Positions 1-8,088 of a stretch of DNA of 64,000 bases are shown here, piece by piece. Source of the DNA: Burkholderiales bacterium (GTDB lineage: Bacteria; Pseudomonadota; Gammaproteobacteria; Burkholderiales; Casimicrobiaceae). Position 1 is the stretch's first letter; every line of letters begins with the position of its first letter. The translations under genes and the position numbers were made by a program. The stretch spans positions 1-64,000 of the forward strand of contig JADYZP010000044.1 of NCBI GenBank assembly GCA_020853025.1. Reading direction: 5' to 3'. The notes beneath the pieces were generated by a model. That model saw only the letters and a list, made by a program, of their open reading frames with translations. It made no database searches and was not told the origin of the DNA.

Positions 1-99
1 ACCGTTCTGACTGGGGGTACCTGCTCAGCCCGGGCGCGACCGTGCTCCGGCTATCGCGTTGTCCATGCGGCTTCGGACCAATCCGCGCCCATCCCCAAA

Positions 100-717
100 A
101 TGACGCGCTTTTGCAACCCCGCCAACATGGGGGACCACGCGGAGCGGCTGACCACGCTTTGGCGCGACAAGCAGCTGCAATACACGTGGCTGCGCGCGGC
201 GCAAGATCGCCACGCCGATTTCTGGCAGGTGACCGGCGATGCGCTGGACTTCGCCCTGGAGACCTTGGGCTTCGATCGCCCATCACTCCGAGGGAAGTTG
301 ATGGAACTCTACCTGACGCTGGAAACGTTTCCGGAGGTACCCGATGTCCTCCAGCAGCTAAGGGCCGCCGGATTGCGCACTGCCATCCTTTCAAACGGTT
401 CACCGCGAATGCTCGAAGCCGCCGTCAAGGGTGCCGGGCTTGCCGGACTCTTCGATGCCGTCCTGTCAGTCGAGGCGGTTGGTGTCTACAAGCCCCATCC
501 GAAGGTCTATCAACTTGCAGTCGACCGGCTTGGCGTCTCCGTGCGAGCCATCTCGTTCCAGTCGTCGAATGCCTGGGATGCCCACGCCGCGTCGGCCTTC
601 GGCATGCAAGTCGTATGGTGCAATCGCTATAATCAGCGCGCCGAGCGATTGCCTGGCACTCCTGACCGCGAAATCACATCGCTGGCGCAGTTGCCAGCGT
701 TGGTGGGGGCCGCGTAG
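100..717 (+). pseudogene. (S)-2-haloacid dehalogenase-like HAD hydrolase with damaged 5' end
   Basis: From about residue 17 the 205-residue product follows L-2-haloacid dehalogenases closely: LWRDKQLQYTWL near 20-31, the motif II segment AILSNGS (95-101), motif III Lys131 in VYKPHP, and SSNAWD (155-160). This family hydrolyses 2-haloalkanoates in the cytoplasm through an Asp nucleophile in an N-terminal FDxYGTLF motif. Known members have that motif about 31 codons before LWR, which would fall near base 62. No frame there encodes it, and the translated residues before 17 are unlike the family. The 5' end therefore looks frameshifted or rearranged, and an enzyme made from this reading frame would lack its nucleophile. 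The frame is open back to base 1, so a start outside the window cannot be excluded. Family assignment is firm; functional status is doubtful. Confidence 0.7.
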
Positions 718-793
718 ACATCGACCGCTCTCGAATTGTTCGGGCGCCGGCGTGTCCCGCGGGTTGGCCGACAGTGACTGGATTCAACGATCT

Positions 794-1192
794 ATGAAAA
801 GCCTTCTTCGCGTTCTTGCGGTGCTTGGAGCGGTCGTGGTCATCAGGACGACGCTGGCGCAGTCGATGAAGCCGGCGGATCAGCGGTATCCGGACGTCCA
901 GGCCGTGAAGATCAGGGCCGCCGGTCTCAACAAGTTCGATTTCGATGTGACCGTTTCGTCCCCATACGACACACCGCAACGCTATGCCGATGCGTTTCGG
1001 GTCATGGGGAGGGATGGCCACGTCTTCGGTGAGCGGGTGCTGCTCCATGACCACGCAGACGAACAGCCGTTTACGCGAGATCTCCACGGCGTCGTGATCC
1101 CGGCCGGAGTGCAATACGTCGTCGTTCAAGCGCGCGACCTGAAATATGGATACGGCGGCAAGACCTTTGAGGCGAGCCTACCGGGACGCTGA
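794..1192 (+). CDS. small secreted hypothetical protein
   Basis: A 132-residue protein starting at ATG 794, with a typical signal peptide (MKSLLRVLAVLGAVVV core, likely cleavage after TTLAQS near residue 24). The mature part is rich in beta-favouring residues and Tyr/Val and contains no cysteine. I do not recognise the family. The end, with KYGYGGKTFE, resembles small periplasmic proteins of unknown function. The frame is open much further upstream, but only the part from 794 reads as a secreted protein. It lies 76 bases after the dehalogenase-like gene in the same direction. No strong ribosome binding site is visible. Confidence 0.6.
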   Translation: MKSLLRVLAVLGAVVVIRTTLAQSMKPADQRYPDVQAVKIRAAGLNKFDFDVTVSSPYDTPQRYADAFRVMGRDGHVFGERVLLHDHADEQPFTRDLHGVVIPAGVQYVVVQARDLKYGYGGKTFEASLPGR

Positions 1193-1379
1193 AGCGACCA
1201 TACAGGTGATGATCTATTTCGAGCACTTGTGCGCACTCCCGCAGCGGATCTCAGGACGCAAGTCATCGCATGAGAATTGCGTAAATCAGTTCGGCTCAGT
1301 GGCGCTTAGTACGAAAGCGATGCGAGGGTCGCCGCAGCGCAAGCGATTGATAATAATGACGCGTTTGACCCAACAAAAA

Positions 1380-1424
1380 GCTACGAAGCAGGGGGTCGTG
1401 GGTTCGAATCCTGGCGGGCACGGA
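1380..1424 (+). pseudogene. 3' half of tRNA-Arg(ACG), possible attachment-site footprint
   Basis: The segment carries the anticodon loop CTACGAA (anticodon ACG), the anticodon-stem 3' strand, a variable loop, the T arm GTGGGTTCGAATCCT and an acceptor-like 3' strand, matching the 3' half of a proteobacterial tRNA-Arg(ACG). The 5' half (D arm, acceptor 5' strand) is absent: no GTAGCTCAG-like stretch precedes it. The first T-stem pair is mismatched. Tyrosine-recombinase elements integrate into exactly this part of tRNA genes and leave such partial copies at the far junction. No integrase is present in this window. Confidence 0.7.
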
Positions 1425-1426
1425 CG

Positions 1427-1819
1427 TTGATTGTCGTCGACGCATCCGCGCCAATCAAGGTACTGCTCGGTACCTCGGCCACAGGTCGCGTCGCCGAACG
1501 TCTCTTTCGCCAGGACGAGACGTTGCATGCACCGCATCTGCTCGATGTCGAAGTCGCGCAGGTGTTTCACCGGTATGCACGCACAGGCGTGCTCGAAGCC
1601 GAACGAGGTGCGCAAGCGCTCGAGGACCTGGGCGATTTCCCCATCGCACGCTATCCCCATCAGCCGTTCCGGTTCCGCATCCGGGAGCAGCGACGTAACG
1701 TCACCGCGTACGATGCTGCGTACGTCGCGTTGGCCGAAGCACTCGCTGCGCCGCTTCTGACCCGCGATGCGAAGCTGGCGTCGTCCGCTGGACATCAGGC
1801 TCCGATCGAGCTCATGTGA
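1427..1819 (+). CDS. PIN-domain ribonuclease, VapC-like toxin without an adjacent antitoxin
   Basis: A 130-residue PIN domain beginning with MIVVDAS. The four acidic positions expected for the metal site are Asp5, Glu42, Asp96 (AYDAAY) and Asp114 (LTRDAKL). VapC toxins cleave tRNA or rRNA and are normally translated just after a VapB antitoxin. Here the TTG start at 1427 lies directly after the tRNA-Arg remnant, and no antitoxin-like reading frame precedes it. It is therefore an orphan, or it was cut from its partner by integration. The TTG start has no clear ribosome binding site. The fold assignment is solid; the target is unknown. Confidence 0.8.
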   Translation: MIVVDASAPIKVLLGTSATGRVAERLFRQDETLHAPHLLDVEVAQVFHRYARTGVLEAERGAQALEDLGDFPIARYPHQPFRFRIREQRRNVTAYDAAYVALAEALAAPLLTRDAKLASSAGHQAPIELM

Positions 1820-1841
1820 CGGCGGCGGCCGCCGTCACGTG
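1813..1841. terminator. strong GC hairpin between convergent genes
   Basis: A perfect 10-bp inverted repeat, GTGACGGCGG / CCGCCGTCAC (1816-1825 and 1829-1838) with a 3-nt loop, starts at the PIN-gene stop codon and extends by three more pairs including one wobble. There is no T-run, so it may slow rather than intrinsically terminate transcription. It lies between convergent genes. Confidence 0.4.
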
Positions 1842-1983
1842 GATGGCGTTGCCACGCCTCGTTTTGCGCCCGTACAAGTCCGTTTCCAACTGTTCAGACC
1901 GAACTCGGGAGGCTCGGTCAGCCGGTCGAAGTTCGGCAGAACAACGCTGGCGCGGTTTTCTTCACCTTGTGGCGCAACCCGCG

Positions 1984-4900
1984 CTACGACGACTGCGAGG
2001 GGTCGCCGTCGCCGGTGCGCTTCTTGGCATTCTCCGCGATTTGCTGCCGTACGCGCTCGATTTCGAGGCGCCGCGCTTCGGTGGTTCCCCAAGGTGGTGG
2101 CGATGCGGGTGCAGGTGGTGCTTCGACCGTGGTCTGCGCTTTGGCGAGCGCGGCCTCCCGCGCGGTCTCCATTTCGCGGCGCAAGGCTTCGCGACGCTCA
2201 CGCTCGGCGGTGATCTTCTGCGCAGCCCGCGCACCGCCGATGGGTACGGCCATTGGCGGCATCCCGGCCATCGCCAACAGCGCGTCGACTCGCGGCCACA
2301 GGTACGGGTCGGCGCACTCGGCGACGAAGCGCAGATTGAGCGCATCGAAGATCGGGACCCACGATTCGCCCGACGGCGACCGCCGCCGCACCGCAAGTGC
2401 GGGGTTGAACTGATACCAGCCGTGGCCGATGCGTACGAACAGCCGGCGGTTGTACGCATAGTCACGGTCGACCTCGTTGCGCGACAGCAGGTGCGACAGG
2501 TGTTGGCGCTTGTTGCGCTCGGGCCGCACGACGTTGGGCGGCAGGTGTTGCCAGGCCTCCAGGATCGCGGCGGTCTCGAAGCCGCCGTGCTCGCGCCACG
2601 TGAAAGTGGTGAAGCGCGATTTGAAAAGCGCCCACAGCGTCTGAAACAGGAAATACTCGGACAGGTGGCGATCGATGCGCACCAGCCGCTCGCCGCTCAT
2701 CACGTCCACCGCGGCCGGCGCGATGAGCTCGTAGATCGCCGCGAAGGGCCCGCGTGCAAATTTCGGGTCGCGGAATGCCTCGAGCATTGCCCAGTGCAGC
2801 GCGTTGCGGCCCAGGTGATCGGTGAGTTCCGGGTTGGCACCGCGCGCCAGCAGCGCCTCGACCAGCGCCACGTTGCCGGCCGCGGCCGCGGCGATCAACG
2901 GCGTCTGGTTCATCGGCGTACGGTGCTCGATGCCGTGACGGTCACACAGTTGCAGGACGTCCTTGATCCGTGGTGAGAAGTACGCGGCAAAATGCTTGCG
3001 CCCGAGCGCCGTTGCCGGCTGCTTTGCCATCGGCGGGACACCGACACGGGCTTCACCCGCGAGCCAGTCGACGAGCACCGGCTCATCGTAGCAAGCGGCG
3101 TACTCGTAGAGTTGTTGCTTCGCCTTGCCGTGCGGAACCGGGTCGCGGAACACCTTGATCAGCGTCTCGCGCACGCGCGCCTCGTCGAATACGGGCCAGG
3201 GCACCGGAGTTTCGCGCAGGATGCCGTGACGGATGGCATCGGCCTGTTCCTGCTTGCCTTGCAGCTCGAGCTTGCGCGCTTCCTTCTGCCAGTCGTCGCG
3301 GCTCGAGGCCACCGGCTCGACTTTCACCCCACCGGCGCCGCGCCGCAGGTCGAGCAGCCGCAGCAGCGGATGGTCGATGTCCGATTCGATCAGGTACACG
3401 TTGCGAATGGCGCGGGTGAGCGCGACGTAGAGTGCGTTGACGTAGAACTTGTAGATCTCGAGCGATTTGTCGGCCTTGTCCTTCGCCCGGCGGTATTCGA
3501 GCTCGCTGCCGTCGAGGTCGGCTGCCGCGACGCCGGCCGTGATTTCGGCAAATGCGGTACGATTGGCCGAGACGAAGCGGTAGAGGACGATACTCTCGTA
3601 CTCCAGGCCCTTCGCCTCGTGAATCGAGAAGATGAGCGGCGTCTGAAAGTGCAGGCGCGCTTCCGCCTTGTCGTCGTCTCGCAACACCAGCACGGCGAGT
3701 TGCGTCGATTGCCGCGTCTTCTGATTCAGCTCCTTCTTCGTCGCGTCGGTGTCGGGAAGCACGGCGACCGTGCCTTCGTCGCCGGCGATGGCTTCGACCA
3801 GGAAGTTGCTTTCGCGGTCGATGGAGCCAAAGCGCCGATGCTTGATCCGAAGCAGGGCATTGGCGACGCGTGTGGCTTCGCGCCCGTTGCGGAAGTTGGC
3901 GCGCAGCACGCTGACCTCCTGCTTTTGCGCGAGCAACGCGTCTCGCCAGAACAGCGTCTTTACCCGACTCCACGAGAACAGGTTGGGGTGAACGATCTGG
4001 TTCGAGTCGCCGCAGAGCAGGAAGTGGCCGGGCTTTTTCAGCGTGGCGAGCACCAGGGCGAGCTGCGCCATCGTGAAGTCCTGGACTTCGTCGACGACCA
4101 CGAAGTCGTAGCGCGGCACGGCGTGACGACGCCACTCGTGGGCGACCAGATTGCGGTCGTAAAGCCCCGCCTCGGCGAGCCAGGCGCGATAGCGCTCGTA
4201 GACGTCGTAGAGGAGGGCGCGGTCTGCCTCGGCGAAGATCGATTGGCGCACGCCCAGCGCGAGATACGCGCCGCGGTCGAGGGGCCCACCCGCCTCCGCG
4301 GTGATGACTCCACGGATCTCCTCGAACGCCTGGTGCGCGTCGATGCTCTTGAACGCCTGCTGCTGGCGAGAGAACCAGCCGGCGAAGTCTCGCCACTCGG
4401 CCGCGCGCCCAGGCGGCACGCGCAAGGTCTCGACGAACTCTCGGTACGAGAGGAAGCTCGCGTCCTGACCACTGTGCTCGAAGCCGTGGCCATAGTAGAG
4501 GTCGCGCGCGCTGCGGGCGAGATACGCTGAAAGCGTGACGTAGAGCACCTCGCCTTCGGTGTGCTTCATCTTCTCGAGCGTCAGCGCGGTCTTGCCGCTG
4601 CCGGCGCTGCCGACGATGACGAGAGGAGGCGGCAGCCGATACACCGCCTCCTGCGCGTCGTCGAACGAAATCACCTTGTCGAGCAGATGGATCTCCTGCC
4701 GATCTGGATGGACGTAGCGCACCGGCGTGGCATCGCCGATGGCGCTCGCCGCATCGATCGCCGGAATCTTGTCGTCGTCGATCGCCGCGCCACGCAGGAA
4801 ACGCGACCGGTCGTACGCGTGCTGCTCGATGACCTCGAGCATCAGCGCGTAGGTTGTCTCACCGTGACGCACGATCGAGAACAGCAGTCGGTTCGCGTAA

Positions 4901-5079
4901 TCGAGCTTGGCGCGATAGAACTTGCCGTGCGTGACGTTGGCGAGCTTCTTCACGTCGGCCTGCTGGAACTCGTCGCGCTCGATGGCACGACGAACCTTTT
5001 CGTATTGCGCCTTGACGCGGGTGGTGTCGAGGCCGACGTATTCGAGGATTTTCACGGATCGGTGCACGGGAGAAGGCAA
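1984..5079 (-). CDS. UvrD-like superfamily I helicase with N-terminal RelE-like segment and ankyrin repeats
   Basis: A 1031-residue protein. Visible SF1 helicase motifs are Walker A GSAGSGKT (157-164), the Walker B-type DEVQD (330-334), GDSNQIV (358-364), NFRN (395-398), HEAKGLEYESIVLY (487-500) and the C-terminal YVALTRA (551-557). The first 95 residues (KFYRAKLDYANRLLFSIV, then LMLEVIEQHAYDRSRF) resemble a RelE/ParE-fold toxin-like domain. Residues about 720-775 contain ankyrin-type repeats (TPLIAAAAAGNVALVEALL). The last 80 residues form a charged helix, probably a coiled coil. TTG 5079 is chosen because GAGGT lies 8 bases before it; GTG 5055 is the alternative. Likely role: ATP-driven nucleic-acid unwinding or remodelling in the cytoplasm, with ankyrin repeats as the protein-contact surface. 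The helicase call is firm; the domain fusion and biological role are inference. Confidence 0.85.
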   Translation of the reverse strand: MPSPVHRSVKILEYVGLDTTRVKAQYEKVRRAIERDEFQQADVKKLANVTHGKFYRAKLDYANRLLFSIVRHGETTYALMLEVIEQHAYDRSRFLRGAAIDDDKIPAIDAASAIGDATPVRYVHPDRQEIHLLDKVISFDDAQEAVYRLPPPLVIVGSAGSGKTALTLEKMKHTEGEVLYVTLSAYLARSARDLYYGHGFEHSGQDASFLSYREFVETLRVPPGRAAEWRDFAGWFSRQQQAFKSIDAHQAFEEIRGVITAEAGGPLDRGAYLALGVRQSIFAEADRALLYDVYERYRAWLAEAGLYDRNLVAHEWRRHAVPRYDFVVVDEVQDFTMAQLALVLATLKKPGHFLLCGDSNQIVHPNLFSWSRVKTLFWRDALLAQKQEVSVLRANFRNGREATRVANALLRIKHRRFGSIDRESNFLVEAIAGDEGTVAVLPDTDATKKELNQKTRQSTQLAVLVLRDDDKAEARLHFQTPLIFSIHEAKGLEYESIVLYRFVSANRTAFAEITAGVAAADLDGSELEYRRAKDKADKSLEIYKFYVNALYVALTRAIRNVYLIESDIDHPLLRLLDLRRGAGGVKVEPVASSRDDWQKEARKLELQGKQEQADAIRHGILRETPVPWPVFDEARVRETLIKVFRDPVPHGKAKQQLYEYAACYDEPVLVDWLAGEARVGVPPMAKQPATALGRKHFAAYFSPRIKDVLQLCDRHGIEHRTPMNQTPLIAAAAAGNVALVEALLARGANPELTDHLGRNALHWAMLEAFRDPKFARGPFAAIYELIAPAAVDVMSGERLVRIDRHLSEYFLFQTLWALFKSRFTTFTWREHGGFETAAILEAWQHLPPNVVRPERNKRQHLSHLLSRNEVDRDYAYNRRLFVRIGHGWYQFNPALAVRRRSPSGESWVPIFDALNLRFVAECADPYLWPRVDALLAMAGMPPMAVPIGGARAAQKITAERERREALRREMETAREAALAKAQTTVEAPPAPASPPPWGTTEARRLEIERVRQQIAENAKKRTGDGDPSQSS

Positions 5080-5354
5080 TGAATTCTACCTCGATCGGCG
5101 TAGCGGGCGACCGCCACGGATAGCGTATGCGTGCTGTCGACCTGGATCACGCAGCGCAGCGGCGTCACCGCCTCGAAATTGCGGCCGTTGCGTGCGTGAC
5201 GCGCGACATGTCGACGCGCACCTCGTTGGACGGGTTGGTATCACGCACGCGCACATCAATTGGAAGCAGCGGCGGTTCGACACCTCCAGTTCCGCGAATC
5301 CACGACCATCTGCGATAGGTTCTGCATCACGCTGTTGGCGTCGACCGGACGCGT

Positions 5355-5370
5355 GCATTCGGTAGAATGC
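5355..5370 (+). promoter_or_regulatory. perfect small hairpin / TAGAAT box in front of the SNF2 gene
   Basis: GCATTC-GGTA-GAATGC is a perfect 6-bp inverted repeat ending six bases before the proposed ATG at 5377. The same stretch contains TAGAAT (5363-5368), a plausible -10 box that would give a nearly leaderless message. No convincing -35 at 16-18 bases is seen. Upstream bases 5080-5354 hold no other recognisable signal. Confidence 0.3.
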
Positions 5371-5376
5371 CCGGGC

Positions 5377-8070
5377 ATGTCGATCGCCGCTGCCGAAGGC
5401 TTGGTGCCGCTGCTTACTCCGAACGGCCAGCTTCGGCTGGTGCCGGAGTCTGACGCACCACCCTTGCCTGCCGCGCTCGCCCAACGTTTCCGCGATGCCT
5501 TCGCCGGTGGCCCCGGGCCAGGGCTGCTGCATCTTGGCGGCGTCGAGGTGGGGAGCGCCCTGCCTCCTTCCTGGGCGTGGTGGCGTGATTTTGCTGCGCG
5601 CTATGTGACCGCGCTGTGCGCGACGCCGGAAGGTGGCGCCGTCGCCGCACCCGGCGACGAGGCGCTTGGAACCTTGATCGCCGACGCGCCTCCGATGAGG
5701 GGCGCGGAGTATTTGACGACGCAGGTGTTGACCGCGTTATGGGCCGAGCTCGATGCCGCGTTGCGTGATGGTCTCGGCGCAGCGAAAGGTACGCTCCAGG
5801 CTTTTCTCAAATCGCTTCATCCGGTCTGGAATCTGGTGGGCCGGGTCCACTTCAACCTCGCCGAGAACCGCAAGGACGCCACGGCGCCGTTCGCCTTTCT
5901 CGCGACCTACACGTCGCGCGTGTCGTCCCACGGTAAGGCACAACACCTTCCTCTTTCCCAGGCGCTGACCGAGTTCTCGGATGGCAAGAGCCAGGCGCGC
6001 CTTCTTTCGCTGCTGCTGCCGGTACAACGCGCGGCCGAGCAGTGCGCGTGGCTGCGCACGATGGTGGAGTCTGGCGAGATCTACCAGCCGCTCCGCTGGC
6101 TGCCGGCCGACGCGTATCAGTTCCTTTCCGACGTACCGAAGCTGGAGGCTGCCGGCATCATCGTGCGGGCGCCGGGAGCATGGCAGGCTGGCCGTCCCGC
6201 CCGCCCGTTGGTCAAGGCCAGCATCGGCGCACAAATGCCTTCGGTGCTTGGCCAGGATGCGCTGCTCGATTTCAAAATCGAAGTCTCGCTCGACGGCGAG
6301 CGCCTCGACGCCGCCGAGGTCAGGGGGCTCCTGGCCGGCGACGGCGGTTTGCATCTGCTGCGCGGACGCTGGGTCGAGGTGGATCGCAGGAAGCTCGGGC
6401 GCATGCTGGAACGGTTCGAAGCCATCGAACGAGCGGCGACCGAACACGGCTTGCCGTTTGCCGAGGCGATGCGGCTCTTGGCCGGGGCCTCGCTCACCGA
6501 GACCGACAGCTCCGCCGATGCCGACTGGTCGCAGTTGGTTGCCGGCCCTTGGTTGGCCGACACGCTTCGGGGATTGCGCCAGCCGGAAGGCCTCGCGCAG
6601 GTCAGTCCCGGACCGGCGCTCAAGGCCAAGTTGCGCCCCTATCAGCAGGTCGGCGTGCGTTGGTTGTACTTCCTCACCCGGCTGGGATTGGGAGCGTGCC
6701 TTGCCGATGACATGGGCATGGGCAAGACCATCCAGGTGCTCTCTTTGCTCCTGATACTGAAGCGCGAGGACAATGGAAAGGGCAAGGAATTCCGCCCCAG
6801 CCTTCTGGTCGTTCCGGCATCGCTGCTGGCCAACTGGGCCGCTGAGTCCGCGCGTTTCTCTCCGGACCTTCGCATTCTGATCGCGCATCCGTCGGAGTGC
6901 TCTGTCGACGAGTTGCAAGCGCTCGACGCAAAGCGCTTGCGCGACGTCGATCTCGTGATAACGACCTACGGTACACTCCTGCGCTCGCCGGCGCTTACCG
7001 ACATGCAGTGGCGGCTGGCCGTCCTCGATGAAGCCCAGGCGATCAAGAATCCGGGTGCGAAGCAGACGCGCCAGGTGAAGAAACTGAAAGCACAGTCGCG
7101 CATCGTGCTCACCGGCACGCCTGTGGAAAACAGTCTTTCCGACCTGTGGTCGATCTTCGACTTTACCCACCCAGGGCTCCTGGGCACACACAAGATCTTT
7201 GCCGATTTCTCCAAGCGATTGGCGCGATCCGAGCACTTCGCGCCTCTACGCGCCCTGGTACGCCCTTACATCCTTCGACGCTTGAAAACCGACAAGCAGG
7301 TGATCGCCGACCTGCCGGACAAGACCGAGATCAAAGCGTGGTGCCATCTCCACCCGGCACAGGCCGCGCTGTATCAGCGTGCGGTGAAGGAACTGGCCGA
7401 AGCGCTCGAGGATGCCGAAGGGATTGCTCGCAAGGGGACCGTGCTTTCCTACCTGATGCGCTTGAAGCAGATCTGCAACCATCCGTCGCAATGGTTGGGC
7501 GATGGCGCCTGGAACGCGGAAGACAGCGGCAAGTTCGCCCGGCTGCGCGAGCTCGCCGAGATCATTGCCGCCAAGCAGGAAAAAATGCTGGTGTTCACCC
7601 AGTTCCGTGAGACCACGGGGCCGCTGGACGCATTTCTTGGCGGCGTCTTCGGCCGCGAAGGCGTTGTGCTGCACGGGGGCACACCGGTGGCCAAGCGCCG
7701 CGAGCTGGTCAATCGGTTTCAGGAGGACGAACTGACGCCGTATTTCGTGCTCTCGCTCAAGGCCGGTGGCGCGGGCCTCAACCTCACCGCCGCTTCCCAC
7801 GTCGTCCATTTCGATCGCTGGTGGAATCCCGCCGTGGAAAATCAGGCGACCGATCGCGCATTTCGCATCGGGCAGCAGCGCAACGTGCTGGTGCACAAAT
7901 TCGTCTGCCGCGGTACCATCGAAGAGCGGATCGACTTGCTGATCGAATCCAAACAGCAGCTGGTCAAAGATGTGCTGGAAGGCGGAGCGGAACTTATGCT
8001 CACCGAGCTTGGCGACTCCGAGCTCCTCGATCTCGTGAAGCTCGACATTTATTCGGCACAGGAAACCTGA
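5377..8070 (+). CDS. SNF2-family DEAD/DEAH-box helicase
   Basis: An 897-residue Swi2/Snf2-type ATPase. Motif I MGMGKTIQVL lies near 446-455, motif II DEAQ near 551, motif III LTGTPVENSLSDLWSIF near 578, motif IV/V ILRRLKTDK and LKAGGAGLNLTAA, and motif VI ATDRAFRIGQ near 824-833. The first 400 residues are a poorly conserved region typical of bacterial SNF2 proteins. The frame is open 39 codons further upstream, but ATG 5377 begins the part that reads like the family. Bacterial SNF2 proteins translocate on double-stranded DNA and are thought to displace bound proteins such as RNA polymerase. The partner SWIM gene follows after 18 bases, a conserved pairing that suggests a complex. Confidence 0.9.
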   Translation: MSIAAAEGLVPLLTPNGQLRLVPESDAPPLPAALAQRFRDAFAGGPGPGLLHLGGVEVGSALPPSWAWWRDFAARYVTALCATPEGGAVAAPGDEALGTLIADAPPMRGAEYLTTQVLTALWAELDAALRDGLGAAKGTLQAFLKSLHPVWNLVGRVHFNLAENRKDATAPFAFLATYTSRVSSHGKAQHLPLSQALTEFSDGKSQARLLSLLLPVQRAAEQCAWLRTMVESGEIYQPLRWLPADAYQFLSDVPKLEAAGIIVRAPGAWQAGRPARPLVKASIGAQMPSVLGQDALLDFKIEVSLDGERLDAAEVRGLLAGDGGLHLLRGRWVEVDRRKLGRMLERFEAIERAATEHGLPFAEAMRLLAGASLTETDSSADADWSQLVAGPWLADTLRGLRQPEGLAQVSPGPALKAKLRPYQQVGVRWLYFLTRLGLGACLADDMGMGKTIQVLSLLLILKREDNGKGKEFRPSLLVVPASLLANWAAESARFSPDLRILIAHPSECSVDELQALDAKRLRDVDLVITTYGTLLRSPALTDMQWRLAVLDEAQAIKNPGAKQTRQVKKLKAQSRIVLTGTPVENSLSDLWSIFDFTHPGLLGTHKIFADFSKRLARSEHFAPLRALVRPYILRRLKTDKQVIADLPDKTEIKAWCHLHPAQAALYQRAVKELAEALEDAEGIARKGTVLSYLMRLKQICNHPSQWLGDGAWNAEDSGKFARLRELAEIIAAKQEKMLVFTQFRETTGPLDAFLGGVFGREGVVLHGGTPVAKRRELVNRFQEDELTPYFVLSLKAGGAGLNLTAASHVVHFDRWWNPAVENQATDRAFRIGQQRNVLVHKFVCRGTIEERIDLLIESKQQLVKDVLEGGAELMLTELGDSELLDLVKLDIYSAQET

Positions 8071-8088
8071 TTCCGAGGAGCAGTTCGC

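Noticed and set aside
1370..1430. a functional tRNA gene
   Set aside because: Only the 3' half is present; there is no acceptor 5' strand or D arm and the T stem has a mismatch.
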